Assembly: GCF_031458095.1 (NCBI RefSeq)
Contig: NZ_JAVDXU010000003.1
Location: 124,001-188,000, forward strand
Source of the DNA: Pelomonas saccharophila_A
GTDB lineage: Bacteria > Pseudomonadota > Gammaproteobacteria > Burkholderiales > Burkholderiaceae_C
DNA length: 64,000 bases
Reading direction: 5' to 3'
Shown here: positions 28,070-36,808 of the stretch, piece after piece
Numbering within the stretch: the first letter of the stretch is position 1
Layout of the letters: the number at the start of each line of letters is the position of its first letter
Translations under genes and position numbers: made by a program
The notes under the pieces: generated by a model
Databases searched by the model: none
What the model saw: the letters and a program-made list of their open reading frames with translations, nothing else
What the model was told of the DNA's origin: nothing

Positions 28070-29047
28070 TCAAGATCGGGAAGAACTCACCTCGGCCATG
28101 GACTTGTCGCCCAGACCCATGGGCAGCGGGAAGCGCACATGCTCCTCCACGCCCGGCAGGCTGCGCACCGTCGTGGCCCCCATCGCGCGCAGGCGGTCGA
28201 TGACGGCCTGCACCAGCACATCGGGCGCCGACGCGCCAGCCGTCAGCCCCACGCGCGGGCGGTTTTCCAGCCACTCGGCCTTCAGGTCTTCGGCGGCGTC
28301 AACCATATAGCCCGGCGTGCCCAGGCGCTCGGCCAGTTCGCGCAGGCGGTTGCTGTTGGAGCTCGTCGGGCTGCCGACGACGATGACGACGTCGACCTGG
28401 GGCGCCATCACCTTGACGGCGTCCTGGCGGTTCTGCGTGGCGTAGCAGATGTCCTGCTGCTTGGGCTCGCGCACCTGCGGGAAGACGCGCTTCACCTCGG
28501 CCAGGATGTCGGCGGCGTCGTCCACGCTGAGCGTCGTCTGCGTGACGACGGCGAGCTTGGCTCCATCCTTGACCTGCACCTTGGCCACGTCCTCGACGTC
28601 TTCGACGAGGAAGATGCCCTCGGACAGCTGGCCCATCGTGCCCTCGACCTCGGGGTGGCCCTTGTGGCCGATCATGATGAACTCATAGCCCTCGCGGTGC
28701 AGCTTGGCCACTTCGACGTGGACCTTGGTGACCAGCGGGCAGGTCGCGTCGAAGACCTGGAAGCCGCGTGCAGCGGCCTCGCGGCGCACCTCCTGGCTGA
28801 CGCCATGGGCGCTGAAGACCAGCGTGGCGCCGGGCGGCACCTCGGCCAGGTCCTCGATGAAGATGGCGCCACGCGACTTCAGGTCGTTGACGACATAGGT
28901 GTTGTGCACGATCTCGTGGCGCACATAGATGGGCGCACCGAACTTCAGCAGCGCCCGCTCGACGATCTCGATGGCCCGGTCCACGCCGGCGCAGAAGCCG
29001 CGTGGCTCGGCCAGCACGACCTCCTGGGGTTGCACTTTTGCCTCCAT
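28070..29047 (-). CDS. ispH: 4-hydroxy-3-methylbut-2-enyl diphosphate reductase IspH
   Basis: A 325-residue IspH, the last enzyme of the MEP isoprenoid pathway, making IPP and DMAPP with a 4Fe-4S cluster. The three cluster cysteines are in EPRGFCAGVDRAIE, DATCPLVTKVH and QDICYATQNR. The substrate-binding SPTSSNSNRL segment is also clear. ATG 29047 is chosen; a GTG one codon upstream is also possible. Its A overlaps the fkpB stop (TGATG), the usual fkpB-ispH coupling. Confidence 0.97.
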   Translation of the reverse strand: MEAKVQPQEVVLAEPRGFCAGVDRAIEIVERALLKFGAPIYVRHEIVHNTYVVNDLKSRGAIFIEDLAEVPPGATLVFSAHGVSQEVRREAAARGFQVFDATCPLVTKVHVEVAKLHREGYEFIMIGHKGHPEVEGTMGQLSEGIFLVEDVEDVAKVQVKDGAKLAVVTQTTLSVDDAADILAEVKRVFPQVREPKQQDICYATQNRQDAVKVMAPQVDVVIVVGSPTSSNSNRLRELAERLGTPGYMVDAAEDLKAEWLENRPRVGLTAGASAPDVLVQAVIDRLRAMGATTVRSLPGVEEHVRFPLPMGLGDKSMAEVSSSRS

Positions 29048-29490
29048 CACAGCACGCCGATCACTTGCACCTCGAAGCTGACCGGCTGGCCCGCAAGAGG
29101 ATGGTTGAAGTCGAACAGCAGCGCCTCGCCGCCCAGCTCGCGCACAACGCCCGCATAGCCGCCCTGCCCGTCCGGGCCCGGGAACTGCACGACGTCGCCG
29201 ACGTTGTAGGCCTCGTCGGGATCGCCCAGCTGGCGCAGCAGCGACAGCTTCACGCGCTGCAGCAGCTCGGGGTTGCGTTCGCCGAAGGCCTCGCCCGGCG
29301 CCAGCTCGAAACGCTCGTGGGCCCCCTCGGGCAGGCCGATCAGGCGCGCCTCGATGGCCGGCGACAGCTGGCCCAGCCCCAAGGACAGGGTGGCGGGCTT
29401 GTCGTCGAAGGTGTTGACGATGTCGGCACCGTCCGGGCCCGAGAGCCGGTAATGCAAGGTCAGGAAGGACCCGGCCTGGATGGGGTTCAT
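29047..29490 (-). CDS. fkpB: FKBP-type peptidyl-prolyl isomerase (SlpA/FkpB)
   Basis: A 147-residue FKBP of the SlyD/SlpA group with an FKBP core (LHYRLSGPDGADIVNTFD) interrupted by the insert-in-flap domain (about 70-125). It is cytosolic, since no signal peptide is seen. It would speed proline isomerisation and act as a chaperone. The open frame runs back to 30054 through the divergent radC, but ATG 29490 gives the normal start and leaves a 39-nt shared promoter region. It is translationally coupled to ispH. Confidence 0.93.
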   Translation of the reverse strand: MNPIQAGSFLTLHYRLSGPDGADIVNTFDDKPATLSLGLGQLSPAIEARLIGLPEGAHERFELAPGEAFGERNPELLQRVKLSLLRQLGDPDEAYNVGDVVQFPGPDGQGGYAGVVRELGGEALLFDFNHPLAGQPVSFEVQVIGVL

Positions 29491-29529
29491 GCGAGAGGGG
29501 GAAGGCTTGGCTAGACTGGACGCGATTTT

Positions 29530-30204
29530 ATGTCTTTGACCCATCTGCCCCCGGACGCCCGCCCGCGCGAGAAGCTGCTGGCCCGCGGACCCGCCGCGCT
29601 GGCGGATGCCGAACTGCTGGCCCTGCTGCTGCGCACCGGGCTCAAGGGCATGCCTGTGCTGCAGCTGGCCCAGAGCCTGCTGGACCAGTTTGGCGGCTGG
29701 GCCGGGCTGCTGCAGGCCAGCGTACAGGACCTCGCCAAGGTCAAGGGCCTGGGGCCGGCCAAGCGCGCCGAAATCGCCGCGGTGCTGGAGATCGCCCGGC
29801 GCTCGCTGAACCAGCAACTGGCCGAAAAGCCGGCCATGAGCGACGTCGGCACGGTGAAAACCTATTTGCGCCTGCAGCTGGGCGGCCTGGGTCACGAGGT
29901 CTTTGCAGTGCTCTTCCTGGACGCCCAGTTGCGCCTGATCGCCATGGAAACGCTGTTCCAGGGCTCGCTGACGTCGACGACGGTGCATCCGCGCGAGGTC
30001 GTCAAGCGCGCCCTGGCCCTGGGTGCCGGCGCCGCCATCCTGGCCCACAACCACCCCAGCGGTGTCGCCGAGCCCTCACGGTCCGACGAGCTGCTGACCC
30101 AGCAGCTCAGCCGGGCCCTGGCTTTGGTGGACGTGCGTGTCGTCGACCATTTCGTCGTCGGCGCGGGCGAGGTGGTGTCCTTCGCCGAGCGGGGCCTGCT
30201 GTGA
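29530..30204 (+). CDS. radC: RadC family JAMM-domain protein
   Basis: A 224-residue RadC/YicR. It has a helix-hairpin-helix region (about 1-95) with KVKGLGPAKRAEIAAVLEI, then the JAMM metalloprotease-like domain with zinc motif HNHPSGVAEPSRSDE near residues 178-192. The biochemical role remains unclear in all bacteria; the old radiation-sensitivity link was withdrawn. It overlaps the following Smr gene by four nt (GTGA). Confidence 0.93.
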   Translation: MSLTHLPPDARPREKLLARGPAALADAELLALLLRTGLKGMPVLQLAQSLLDQFGGWAGLLQASVQDLAKVKGLGPAKRAEIAAVLEIARRSLNQQLAEKPAMSDVGTVKTYLRLQLGGLGHEVFAVLFLDAQLRLIAMETLFQGSLTSTTVHPREVVKRALALGAGAAILAHNHPSGVAEPSRSDELLTQQLSRALALVDVRVVDHFVVGAGEVVSFAERGLL

Positions 30205-30848
30205 GCGTCAAGACGGTGCGCAGCCTGGCGGATCTCAAGCCGCTGGCCCGCGAGATGGCGGCGGCGCGGCTGGCGGCCGAGGTCGAGCGCGAGCGCGTCG
30301 CCGCAGCCATGCGTCTGGCCGAGCAGGAAAGAAAGATCTTCGAGCTGACCGTCGGTCCCGTGACGCCGCTGCGCAGCACCGACCGCTTCATCCACGCCGT
30401 CGAGCCGCCATCGCCGGAGCCGCGTCAGCGCGAGGCGGACGAGCGGGCCGTGCTGCTGCAGGCGCTGTCGGACGAGATCGACGTCGAGTCCCTGCTGGAC
30501 ACCGACGAGACGCTGAGCTTTCGCCGCGAAGGCATCAGCCTGGAGGTCGTGCGCAAGCTGCGCCGCGGCCATTGGTCCCTGCAGGCCCAGCTCGATCTGC
30601 ATGGCCTGCGCCGCGACGCGGCCCGCGAGGCGCTGGGCCTGTTCATTCACGACAGCGCCCGCCGCGGCCTGCGCTGTGTGCGCGTCGTGCACGGCAAGGG
30701 CCATGGCTCGCCGGGCCGCGAACCCGTGCTCAAGGGCCGCGTGCGGCGCTGGCTGGTGCAAAAGAGCGAGGTGCTGGCCTTTGTGCAGGCCCGCGCCAGC
30801 GACGGCGGCGCAGGCGCCCTCATCGTGCTGCTGAACGGAACGGCCTGA
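30201..30848 (+). CDS. Smr domain protein (SmrA-type nuclease)
   Basis: A 215-residue protein with a helical N-terminal region and a C-terminal Smr domain (about 128-210), with the LDLHG motif (QLDLHGLRRDAAR) and the HGKGHGSPG loop. Smr domains are nicking or RNA endonucleases; SmrA-type stand-alone proteins act without MutS. The start is GTG 30201, overlapping the radC stop. The target (DNA or RNA) is not known from sequence. Confidence 0.88.
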   Translation: MSVKTVRSLADLKPLAREMAAARLAAEVERERVAAAMRLAEQERKIFELTVGPVTPLRSTDRFIHAVEPPSPEPRQREADERAVLLQALSDEIDVESLLDTDETLSFRREGISLEVVRKLRRGHWSLQAQLDLHGLRRDAAREALGLFIHDSARRGLRCVRVVHGKGHGSPGREPVLKGRVRRWLVQKSEVLAFVQARASDGGAGALIVLLNGTA

Positions 30849-30914
30849 CGCGCCGCTGACGGGTGAATAACACCGGGCTGTCGCGTCGCGCGGCCGACAC
30901 GAGGTGCAACGCCA

Positions 30915-30944
30915 TTGACCGGCGCCGTTAGCCCGGAGTAGTCT
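30915..30944 (+). promoter_or_regulatory. Possible sigma-70 promoter for the TonB-like gene
   Basis: TTGACC (30915-30920) and TAGTCT (30939-30944) are separated by 18 nt in the 154-nt gap before the TonB-like gene. A GAGGAG ribosome-binding site follows near 30990. Assigned by eye only. Confidence 0.35.
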
Positions 30945-31002
30945 GGCCTCAAGCCGCCATCAGCGCGACATCCGGTTTCCCAGCCCAACGAGGAGAGCGC
31001 CC

Positions 31003-31653
31003 ATGTCCCACACCTTTTCCGATCGTGCAACCCAGCCCAAGAGCTATGTCGGCATCGGTCTGGTCGTTGCCTTGCATCTGGCAGGCATCTACGCGCTGAG
31101 CGCCGGGCTGATCACGGTGCCGCCGAGGGTCCGGGAACTGGCGACGGTGAGGACTTTGCCGCCCGAGGCACCGGAGCCGCCAAAACCCTTCGAGCGCGTG
31201 CGTCCCGCCGAGCCCAAATTGTCGACGCCGGAGCCCATCCTGGTGCCGCCGCCGATCGTCGAAATCGCCCAGCCGCCTCAGGAGCCCGTCATCAGTGCGG
31301 TACCGCAGCGCGACGCCACTCCGACAACCAGCGGGCCGACCGTCAGCACGGGCACGACCACACCGGCCCAAACTCAGAAAAAGACTGACACCATCAGCAC
31401 CCCCAGCGCGGTCTGCTCCGTGATGCCCCGCCCCGATGTGCCGGTCGTCAACTGGAGCGGTGAAGCCGTGCTGCAGGTGATCGCCACCGTCCGCGGCGGC
31501 CGCGTCGTCGGCACGGACTTCCGCGTGGCCCAGGGTGCGTTGGACAGCAAGACCAGGCGCTCGCTGCAACGCTCGGTGGAATCCGCCCTCTCCGGCTATC
31601 AGTGCCAGGGTGACGCGACCTTCCAGCAGGACTTCGCGTTCAGGCTCGATTAA
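31003..31653 (+). CDS. TonB-like energy transducer
   Basis: A 216-residue protein with one N-terminal membrane anchor (VGIGLVVALHLAGIYALSAG), a periplasmic Pro-rich linker (about 45-125) and a C-terminal TonB-type domain (about 130-216) with PVVNWSGEAVLQVIATVRGG. TonB carries proton-motive force energy from ExbBD to outer-membrane receptors. No ExbB/ExbD genes are nearby. Two cysteines flank the C-terminal domain (AVCSVM and YQCQGD) and may form a disulfide. It ends 4 nt into the convergent haemoglobin gene. Confidence 0.82.
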   Translation: MSHTFSDRATQPKSYVGIGLVVALHLAGIYALSAGLITVPPRVRELATVRTLPPEAPEPPKPFERVRPAEPKLSTPEPILVPPPIVEIAQPPQEPVISAVPQRDATPTTSGPTVSTGTTTPAQTQKKTDTISTPSAVCSVMPRPDVPVVNWSGEAVLQVIATVRGGRVVGTDFRVAQGALDSKTRRSLQRSVESALSGYQCQGDATFQQDFAFRLD

Positions 31654-32039
31654 ACGTTGCGCATCCAGTCGGCCGTGCCCGCGAAGGACTCGGCCAGCCG
31701 GGCCTGCAGGGCCGGGTCCACCCCGGTCTCCTGCATGGCCTGGCCCATGCAGGCCAGCCATTCGTCGCGCTCGGCGATGCCGATGCGAAAGGGCATGTGC
31801 CGCGCTCTCAGGCGCGGATGGCCAAAGCGGCTGATGTAGTGGTCGGGCCCGCCCAGCCAGCCGCACAGGAACCAGAACAGCTTGTCGCGCGCCGACTCCA
31901 GCGAGTCGCCATGGGCCGCGCGCAGCCGCGCATAGGCCGGCTCCAGGTCCATCAGGTCATAGAAGCGGTCGACGAGTTCGCGCACGCGCGCCTCGCCGCC
32001 GGCCCATTCAAAGGCGGTGGAGGGAGTTTGTTCAGCCAA
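31650..32039 (-). CDS. Group II truncated haemoglobin
   Basis: A 129-residue truncated globin. The proximal His (F8) lies in RFGHPRLRARHMPFRI and the conserved distal-side Trp (G8) in AGTADWMRNV, with the FYDLMDLEPAYARLR B/C-helix region typical of group II. Likely functions are O2 or NO/peroxide chemistry. The start is probably TTG 32039, overlapping the ATPase stop by 8 nt; no ATG lies in the first 28 codons. It is the last gene of a three-gene overlapping run. Confidence 0.88.
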   Translation of the reverse strand: MAEQTPSTAFEWAGGEARVRELVDRFYDLMDLEPAYARLRAAHGDSLESARDKLFWFLCGWLGGPDHYISRFGHPRLRARHMPFRIGIAERDEWLACMGQAMQETGVDPALQARLAESFAGTADWMRNV

Positions 32040-32844
32040 GAATTTTTGTGGCTAGCGCCTTGATGGCCTGGGCCGCGTCGCAGCCCGGGTAATGTTCCAG
32101 CATCAACTGGCGCTTCAGCACGGCCTGCTTGACGGCCGGGTCGGCCTTCACCTCGCCATAGAGCTCGAGCCTGAAGCTCTGCCCCGGCGTCGGACCGACG
32201 AAGCGCTGCAGCACCTGCTGCAACTGGCCGCAGATCAGCTTGCCCTCGCCGACGCGGTTGGCCTGGTTGACGAGCAGGCCCACCTGGCGGCGCTCCTGCT
32301 GCGTGGCCAGCACCTTGATGGTGGCATAGGCATCGGTCAGCGAGGTGGGCTCGGGCGTGGCGACGACGAGGACGTCGGTGGCCAGGGAGATGGCGAACAG
32401 CACGACGTCGGAGATGCCGGCGCCGGTATCGAGCAGCACCCAGTCGAAGCGCGGCTTGACGAGGTCGATGATGTGCAGCAGCTTGTCGCGCACCTCGGGG
32501 GTCAGACGCGAGTACTCGACAATGCCGGAGCCGGCCAGCAGCACGGAGAAGCCGCCAGGCGCCGGCAGGATGGCCTGCTCCAGCGTGGCCTTTTCGGTGA
32601 AGACGTCGTGCAGCGTCAGCTTGGGGTGCAGGTTCAGCACCACGTCGAGGTTGGCCAGGCCGAGGTCGGCGTCCAGCACCAGCACCTTCTGGCCGCGCGC
32701 GGCCAGAGCCGCCGCGAGATTGGCGGTGACGAAGGTCTTGCCGACGCCGCCCTTGCCGCTAGTGACGGCAAGCGTGCGGGCGCCGCCGCTGCGCGCGGGA
32801 CGTTGCGGCGGTGGCGTGGGAGCAGCAGGATCGGAAGTCGTCAT
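32032..32844 (-). CDS. MinD/ParA-family ATPase, FlhG-like
   Basis: A 270-residue deviant Walker-A ATPase: SGKGGVGKTFVTANLA near residues 29-44, DADLGLANLDVVLN, and LLDTGAGISDVVL as Walker B. The LGLANLDVVLNLHPKLTLHDVF stretch is typical of FlhG/FleN, which limits flagellar number and place. No flhF is next to it, so the assignment rests on sequence and on the neighbouring chemotaxis genes. ATG 32844 overlaps the diguanylate cyclase stop (ATGA). Extension to 33021 would run inside that gene and is rejected. Confidence 0.82.
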   Translation of the reverse strand: MTTSDPAAPTPPPQRPARSGGARTLAVTSGKGGVGKTFVTANLAAALAARGQKVLVLDADLGLANLDVVLNLHPKLTLHDVFTEKATLEQAILPAPGGFSVLLAGSGIVEYSRLTPEVRDKLLHIIDLVKPRFDWVLLDTGAGISDVVLFAISLATDVLVVATPEPTSLTDAYATIKVLATQQERRQVGLLVNQANRVGEGKLICGQLQQVLQRFVGPTPGQSFRLELYGEVKADPAVKQAVLKRQLMLEHYPGCDAAQAIKALATKILG

Positions 32845-33578
32845 GGCGTGTCCTGTTGCGTTTCGAGATTCAGGGAGGCGAACAACATGCCCTTTTCTTC
32901 GGCGCTGACCAGGGAATCGATCTGGGGTTCGAGGCAGGCCCGGTTGCGGCCCTCGGCCTTGGCGCGGTAGAGCTGGCGGTCGGCCCGCTCCGTCCACAGC
33001 AGCGGCGACGAACGCACCCATTGCGGCGCGAAGGCGCCACCGAGGCTGACCGTGACGCTGAGCATCTGGCCGGGGCCGACCTCGATGGCGAGTTCGGAGA
33101 CCCGTTCGCGCACGCGCTCGGCCACGGCCAGGCCCACATGCGAGGCACAGTTGGGCAGGATGATGGCGAATTCCTCGCCGCCGACGCGGGCGACGAGATC
33201 CATGGGCCGCACCGTCTGCTCGACGGCGCGGGCCACGGCGCGGATGACCTGGTCGCCGGCGCCATGGCCATGGGTGTCGTTGACGGCCTTGAAGTGATCG
33301 ATGTCCAGCATCAGCAGCAGGGCCCCCTCGCCAGAGCGGGCCACGCGGTCGACTTCACGGGCCAGGGCCATCTCGAAGCTGCGGCGATTGACCAGTCCGG
33401 TCAGGGCATCCTTGCTGGAAAGATCGCACAAGGCATCGACCACGGCCTGCAGCCAGGCAGCACTCATCGGCGCCTCGTCCGGAAGCAACGCGCCGGCCTG
33501 CTGCAGCAATTGCAGGGCCTGGTCCAGAACGAGCGCATCGGCATCGATCAGGTGGTTGGCGGGCAGGCGTTGTTCCAA
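32841..33578 (-). CDS. Diguanylate cyclase (GGDEF protein)
   Basis: A 245-residue protein. A short helical N-terminal part (about 1-60) is followed by a complete GGDEF domain with active GGEEF in ARVGGEEFAIIL. The RxxD inhibitory site (RPMD) is five residues upstream, so it should make c-di-GMP and be product-inhibited. No known sensor domain or membrane segment is seen. The start is TTG 33578, the furthest possible; an internal ATG (MSAAWLQAV, residue 38) would still leave the catalytic domain complete. It overlaps the FlhG-like gene by four nt. Confidence 0.88.
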   Translation of the reverse strand: MEQRLPANHLIDADALVLDQALQLLQQAGALLPDEAPMSAAWLQAVVDALCDLSSKDALTGLVNRRSFEMALAREVDRVARSGEGALLLMLDIDHFKAVNDTHGHGAGDQVIRAVARAVEQTVRPMDLVARVGGEEFAIILPNCASHVGLAVAERVRERVSELAIEVGPGQMLSVTVSLGGAFAPQWVRSSPLLWTERADRQLYRAKAEGRNRACLEPQIDSLVSAEEKGMLFASLNLETQQDTP

Positions 33579-33786
33579 AGGCTGGTACGGCGGGGGCGAA
33601 TGGGTGGATTGTGGTTTCGGGGCAGTCTAGCAGCGGCCTCCCCGTGTCCAGGTCGTGAAACAGGCACGTTCCTGCGGCCTGTTTGCACTATGCTGGGCCG
33701 CACCCGGACCGTAAAAACGGCCTGCGGTGCAGAATCGGCGCGCCACGCCTGAACTGCTGCGAGCACCAACAAATCTGATTTTCGAC

Positions 33787-34638
33787 ATGCCCGCACCCGA
33801 CCTCGCCCACGGCACTGAATCTCTCGATCACGAATTCAGCTTCAGCAAGGCCGACTTCGACCGTGTGCGCGAGCTGATCTACAAGCATGCCGGCATCAGC
33901 CTGCATGACGGCAAGCATGCGATGGTCTACAGCCGGCTGTCGCGCCGCCTGCGCGAGACCGGGCACAAGAGTTTCGCCAGCTATCTGCAATGGCTGGAGG
34001 CTTCCACCGGCCCGTCCGGCGCCGTCGAATGGCAGGAGTTCGTCAACTGCCTCACGACCAACCTGACCTCCTTCTTCCGCGAGGAACATCACTTCCATGC
34101 GCTGAAGGACGACCTCAAGCCCTATGCCGGCAAGCCGGTGCGCATCTGGTGCTGCGCCGCCTCCACCGGCGAGGAGCCCTACTCCATCCTGATGACCTGC
34201 AGCGAAGCCTTAGGCGCCAGCGCCTCGGTGCAACTGGTCTCCAGCGACATCGACACCAATGTGCTGGCCACGGCCAAGCGCGGCGTCTACAACGCCGATG
34301 CGCGCGGCCTCGACGCGACGCGGCTGAAGAACTTCTTCATGCGCGGCACGGGTGCGAATTCCGGAAAGATCCGCATCAAGCCCGAGCTGCAGCGCTGGGT
34401 GGAGTTCCGCGCGCTGAACCTGATGGATGCGCAGTGGCAGCTGGGCGACCCCTTCCACATGGTGTTCTGCCGCAACGTGATGATCTATTTCGATGCGCCG
34501 ACCCAGCGCAAGGTGCTGGAGCGCATCCACCGCGTCATGCGTCCGGGTGGCCTGCTCTTCGTCGGCCACTCGGAGAACTTCACCGAATCGCGCGACCTGT
34601 TCAAGCTGCGCGGCAAGACGATTTACGAACGGGTCTGA
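33787..34638 (+). CDS. cheR: Chemotaxis protein methyltransferase CheR
   Basis: A 283-residue CheR that methylates glutamates of chemoreceptors. It has the N-terminal helical domain (FSFSKADFDRVRELIYKHAGIS), the SAM motif RIWCCAASTGEEPYS and the closing FCRNVMIYFD. A GTG-started extension to 33727 is open, but MPAPDL at ATG 33787 is preferred. It is the first gene of cheR-cheD-cheB, with 4-11 nt gaps, and is divergent from the diguanylate cyclase. Confidence 0.94.
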   Translation: MPAPDLAHGTESLDHEFSFSKADFDRVRELIYKHAGISLHDGKHAMVYSRLSRRLRETGHKSFASYLQWLEASTGPSGAVEWQEFVNCLTTNLTSFFREEHHFHALKDDLKPYAGKPVRIWCCAASTGEEPYSILMTCSEALGASASVQLVSSDIDTNVLATAKRGVYNADARGLDATRLKNFFMRGTGANSGKIRIKPELQRWVEFRALNLMDAQWQLGDPFHMVFCRNVMIYFDAPTQRKVLERIHRVMRPGGLLFVGHSENFTESRDLFKLRGKTIYERV

Positions 34639-34642
34639 GCCA

Positions 34643-35302
34643 ATGAGTACGCCTCTCGCTACCGCATCGACGCTCGGCAACCCAGCCGCGCTGGCCAAGG
34701 TCAACCACCTCAAGGGCCAGCCACGCAAGCAAGGCGAGGCCTCGTTCTTCTTCTACGACGCCCACTTCAAGAATGCCGCCGTCAAGATCCTGCCGGGCGA
34801 ATACTTTGTCGACCAGGAAGACCTGCTCGTCATGACGACGCTGGGCTCCTGCATCGCGGCCTGCCTGTGGGACCGCGTCGCCAAGGTCGGCGGCATGAAC
34901 CACTTCATGCTGCCCGAGGGCAATGGCGACTCGGGCCGCTACGGCTCGTTCGCAATGGAACTGCTCATCAACGAGATGATGAAGCGCGGCGCCAGCAAGG
35001 CCCGCATGGAAGCCAAGATCTTCGGCGGCGGCGCCGTCATCTCAGGCATGAACTCGCTCAACGTCGGCGAGCGCAACACCAATTTCGTCATCGATTTCCT
35101 GAAGCTGGAACGCATTCCCATCGTGTCCAAGGACGTGATGGACGTGTACCCGCGCAAGGTGTGTTTCCTGCCGGCCAGTGGCAAGGCCATGGTCAAGCGC
35201 CTGGCGCCGACCAATACCGACGCGCTGGTCCAGCAAGACAGGGCCGCGATTCAAAAGGTGCAGCCGGTCGCCAGCAGCGGCGGCTCCATCGATCTGTTCT
35301 GA
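34643..35302 (+). CDS. cheD: Chemoreceptor glutamine deamidase CheD
   Basis: A 219-residue CheD that deamidates receptor glutamines. The catalytic Cys lies in TTLGSCIAACLWD and the His in MNHFMLPEGN; the GGGAVISGM region is also conserved. The upstream frame to 34493 lies within cheR; ATG 34643 starts 4 nt after the cheR stop. It is flanked by cheR and cheB, a common order in betaproteobacteria. Confidence 0.94.
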   Translation: MSTPLATASTLGNPAALAKVNHLKGQPRKQGEASFFFYDAHFKNAAVKILPGEYFVDQEDLLVMTTLGSCIAACLWDRVAKVGGMNHFMLPEGNGDSGRYGSFAMELLINEMMKRGASKARMEAKIFGGGAVISGMNSLNVGERNTNFVIDFLKLERIPIVSKDVMDVYPRKVCFLPASGKAMVKRLAPTNTDALVQQDRAAIQKVQPVASSGGSIDLF

Positions 35303-35313
35303 GGAGGCCAATG

Positions 35314-36402
35314 ATGGCCAAGACCAAGGTCGTGGTGGTGGACGACTCGGCGCTGGTGCGCTCCATCCTCACCGAAATCATCAATCGCCAGTCCGACATG
35401 GAATGCATTGGCGCCGCGGCCGACCCGCTGGTGGCGCGCGAGATGATCCGCAATCTCAACCCCGACGTCATCACGCTGGACGTCGAGATGCCGCGCATGG
35501 ACGGCCTGGACTTCCTGTCCCGGCTGATGCGGCTGCGCCCCATGCCCGTCGTGATGGTGTCCACGCTGACCGAGCGCGGCGCCGAGGTCACGCTGAAGGC
35601 TCTGGAACTCGGCGCCGTCGACTTCGTCGCCAAGCCCAAGATCGGCGTGGCCGATGGCATCCGGCTGCTGGCCCAGGACATCACCGACAAGATTCGCATC
35701 GCCTCCAAGGCCCATATCCGCCGCGCGCCGCCGCCGCCCGCGCCGGGCGCGGCCCCACCGGCACCGGTCAAGGCCGTCACCATGGCCAGCCTGGGCAAGG
35801 CCTCGACCGAGAAGATCATCTTCATCGGCGCCTCCACCGGCGGCACCGAGGCCACCAAGGACGTGCTGATCAACCTGCCGGCCGACAGCCCGGCCGTCGT
35901 CATCACCCAGCACATGCCGCCCGGCTTCACCAAGAGCTATGCGACGCGGCTGGACGGTCTGTGCAAGATCCGCGTCAAGGAAGCCCAGGACGGCGAGCGC
36001 ATCCTGCCCGGCCACGGCTATATCGCCCCGGGCGGCATGCATCTGAGCATCGAGCGCAGCGGTGCGAACTACATCGCCCGCGTGCAGGACGGCGAGCCCA
36101 TCAACCGGCACAAGCCGTCGGTCGAGGCGCTGTTCCTGTCGGCCGCCAAGGTGGTCGGCCCGAATGCCATCGGCATCATGCTGACCGGCATGGGCGCCGA
36201 CGGCGCCAAGGCCATGAAGGTCATGAAGGACGCCGGCGCCTACAACTACTGCCAGGACGAGGCCAGCTGCGTCGTCTTCGGCATGCCGCGCGAGGCCATC
36301 GCGGCCGGCGCGGCGGACGAGGTGCTGCCGCTGAACCAGATTGCGATCAAGGTGCTGGAGCGGCTGCGCGCCACGTCGGGCATCTCGTTGAACCGGGTCT
36401 AG
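35314..36402 (+). CDS. cheB: Chemotaxis response regulator methylesterase CheB
   Basis: A 362-residue CheB with an N-terminal receiver domain (phospho-Asp56 in VITLDVEMPRMDG), a ~45-residue linker rich in Ala/Pro, and a C-terminal methylesterase domain with the catalytic Ser, His and Asp in IFIGASTGGTEA, ITQHMPPGFT and MLTGMGADGAKAM. Two ATGs stand in tandem (35311, 35314); the second has the better spacing (6 nt) to GGAGG at 35303-35307. It closes the cheR-cheD-cheB operon. Confidence 0.95.
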   Translation: MAKTKVVVVDDSALVRSILTEIINRQSDMECIGAAADPLVAREMIRNLNPDVITLDVEMPRMDGLDFLSRLMRLRPMPVVMVSTLTERGAEVTLKALELGAVDFVAKPKIGVADGIRLLAQDITDKIRIASKAHIRRAPPPPAPGAAPPAPVKAVTMASLGKASTEKIIFIGASTGGTEATKDVLINLPADSPAVVITQHMPPGFTKSYATRLDGLCKIRVKEAQDGERILPGHGYIAPGGMHLSIERSGANYIARVQDGEPINRHKPSVEALFLSAAKVVGPNAIGIMLTGMGADGAKAMKVMKDAGAYNYCQDEASCVVFGMPREAIAAGAADEVLPLNQIAIKVLERLRATSGISLNRV

Positions 36403-36408
36403 GACTGC

Positions 36409-36714
36409 TCAGCGCTTGGTCGCGCTGGCGGACACATCCGCCTTGGCCACCAGCATCGGGCGATGGCGCGCGACGACCACGGGGTCGTTGGGGAATACCG
36501 GCCTGAAGCCGTCCAGCGACTTCGGCGCGGCCGGCACCCAGGCCGTCTGCACGGGGCGCGCCGCCTTGCCGACCACGACGACGCGGTCGGCCCGCTCGGC
36601 GGCGGCTTCCTTCAACTCGGCATTCGAATCTGTGAAAGCCCGTGCGCCCGTCGTGGCGAGCACCAAAACGGCAGCAAACGAGGCCAAAGAGATCCAGCGG
36701 GGCAGCGTATTCAT
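36409..36714 (-). CDS. Small secreted protein of unknown function
   Basis: A 101-residue protein with a signal peptide (MNTLPRWISLASFAAVLVLATTGARA). The short mature part has no cysteines. Part of it, RADRVVVVGKAARPVQTAWV, may form a small beta motif. I do not recognise a family. It is convergent with cheB (7 nt between stops) and divergent from the LysR-type regulator, which is a possible regulator of it. Confidence 0.7.
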   Translation of the reverse strand: MNTLPRWISLASFAAVLVLATTGARAFTDSNAELKEAAAERADRVVVVGKAARPVQTAWVPAAPKSLDGFRPVFPNDPVVVARHRPMLVAKADVSASATKR

Positions 36715-36808
36715 GGTGGGGCTCCTTCAAGTGCTGGTTATGCTATGCATCCAGCGACTCGCTGAGAAACGCTGATTTCTGCACTGATTGGTTGGATTGG
36801 CTTACCAG

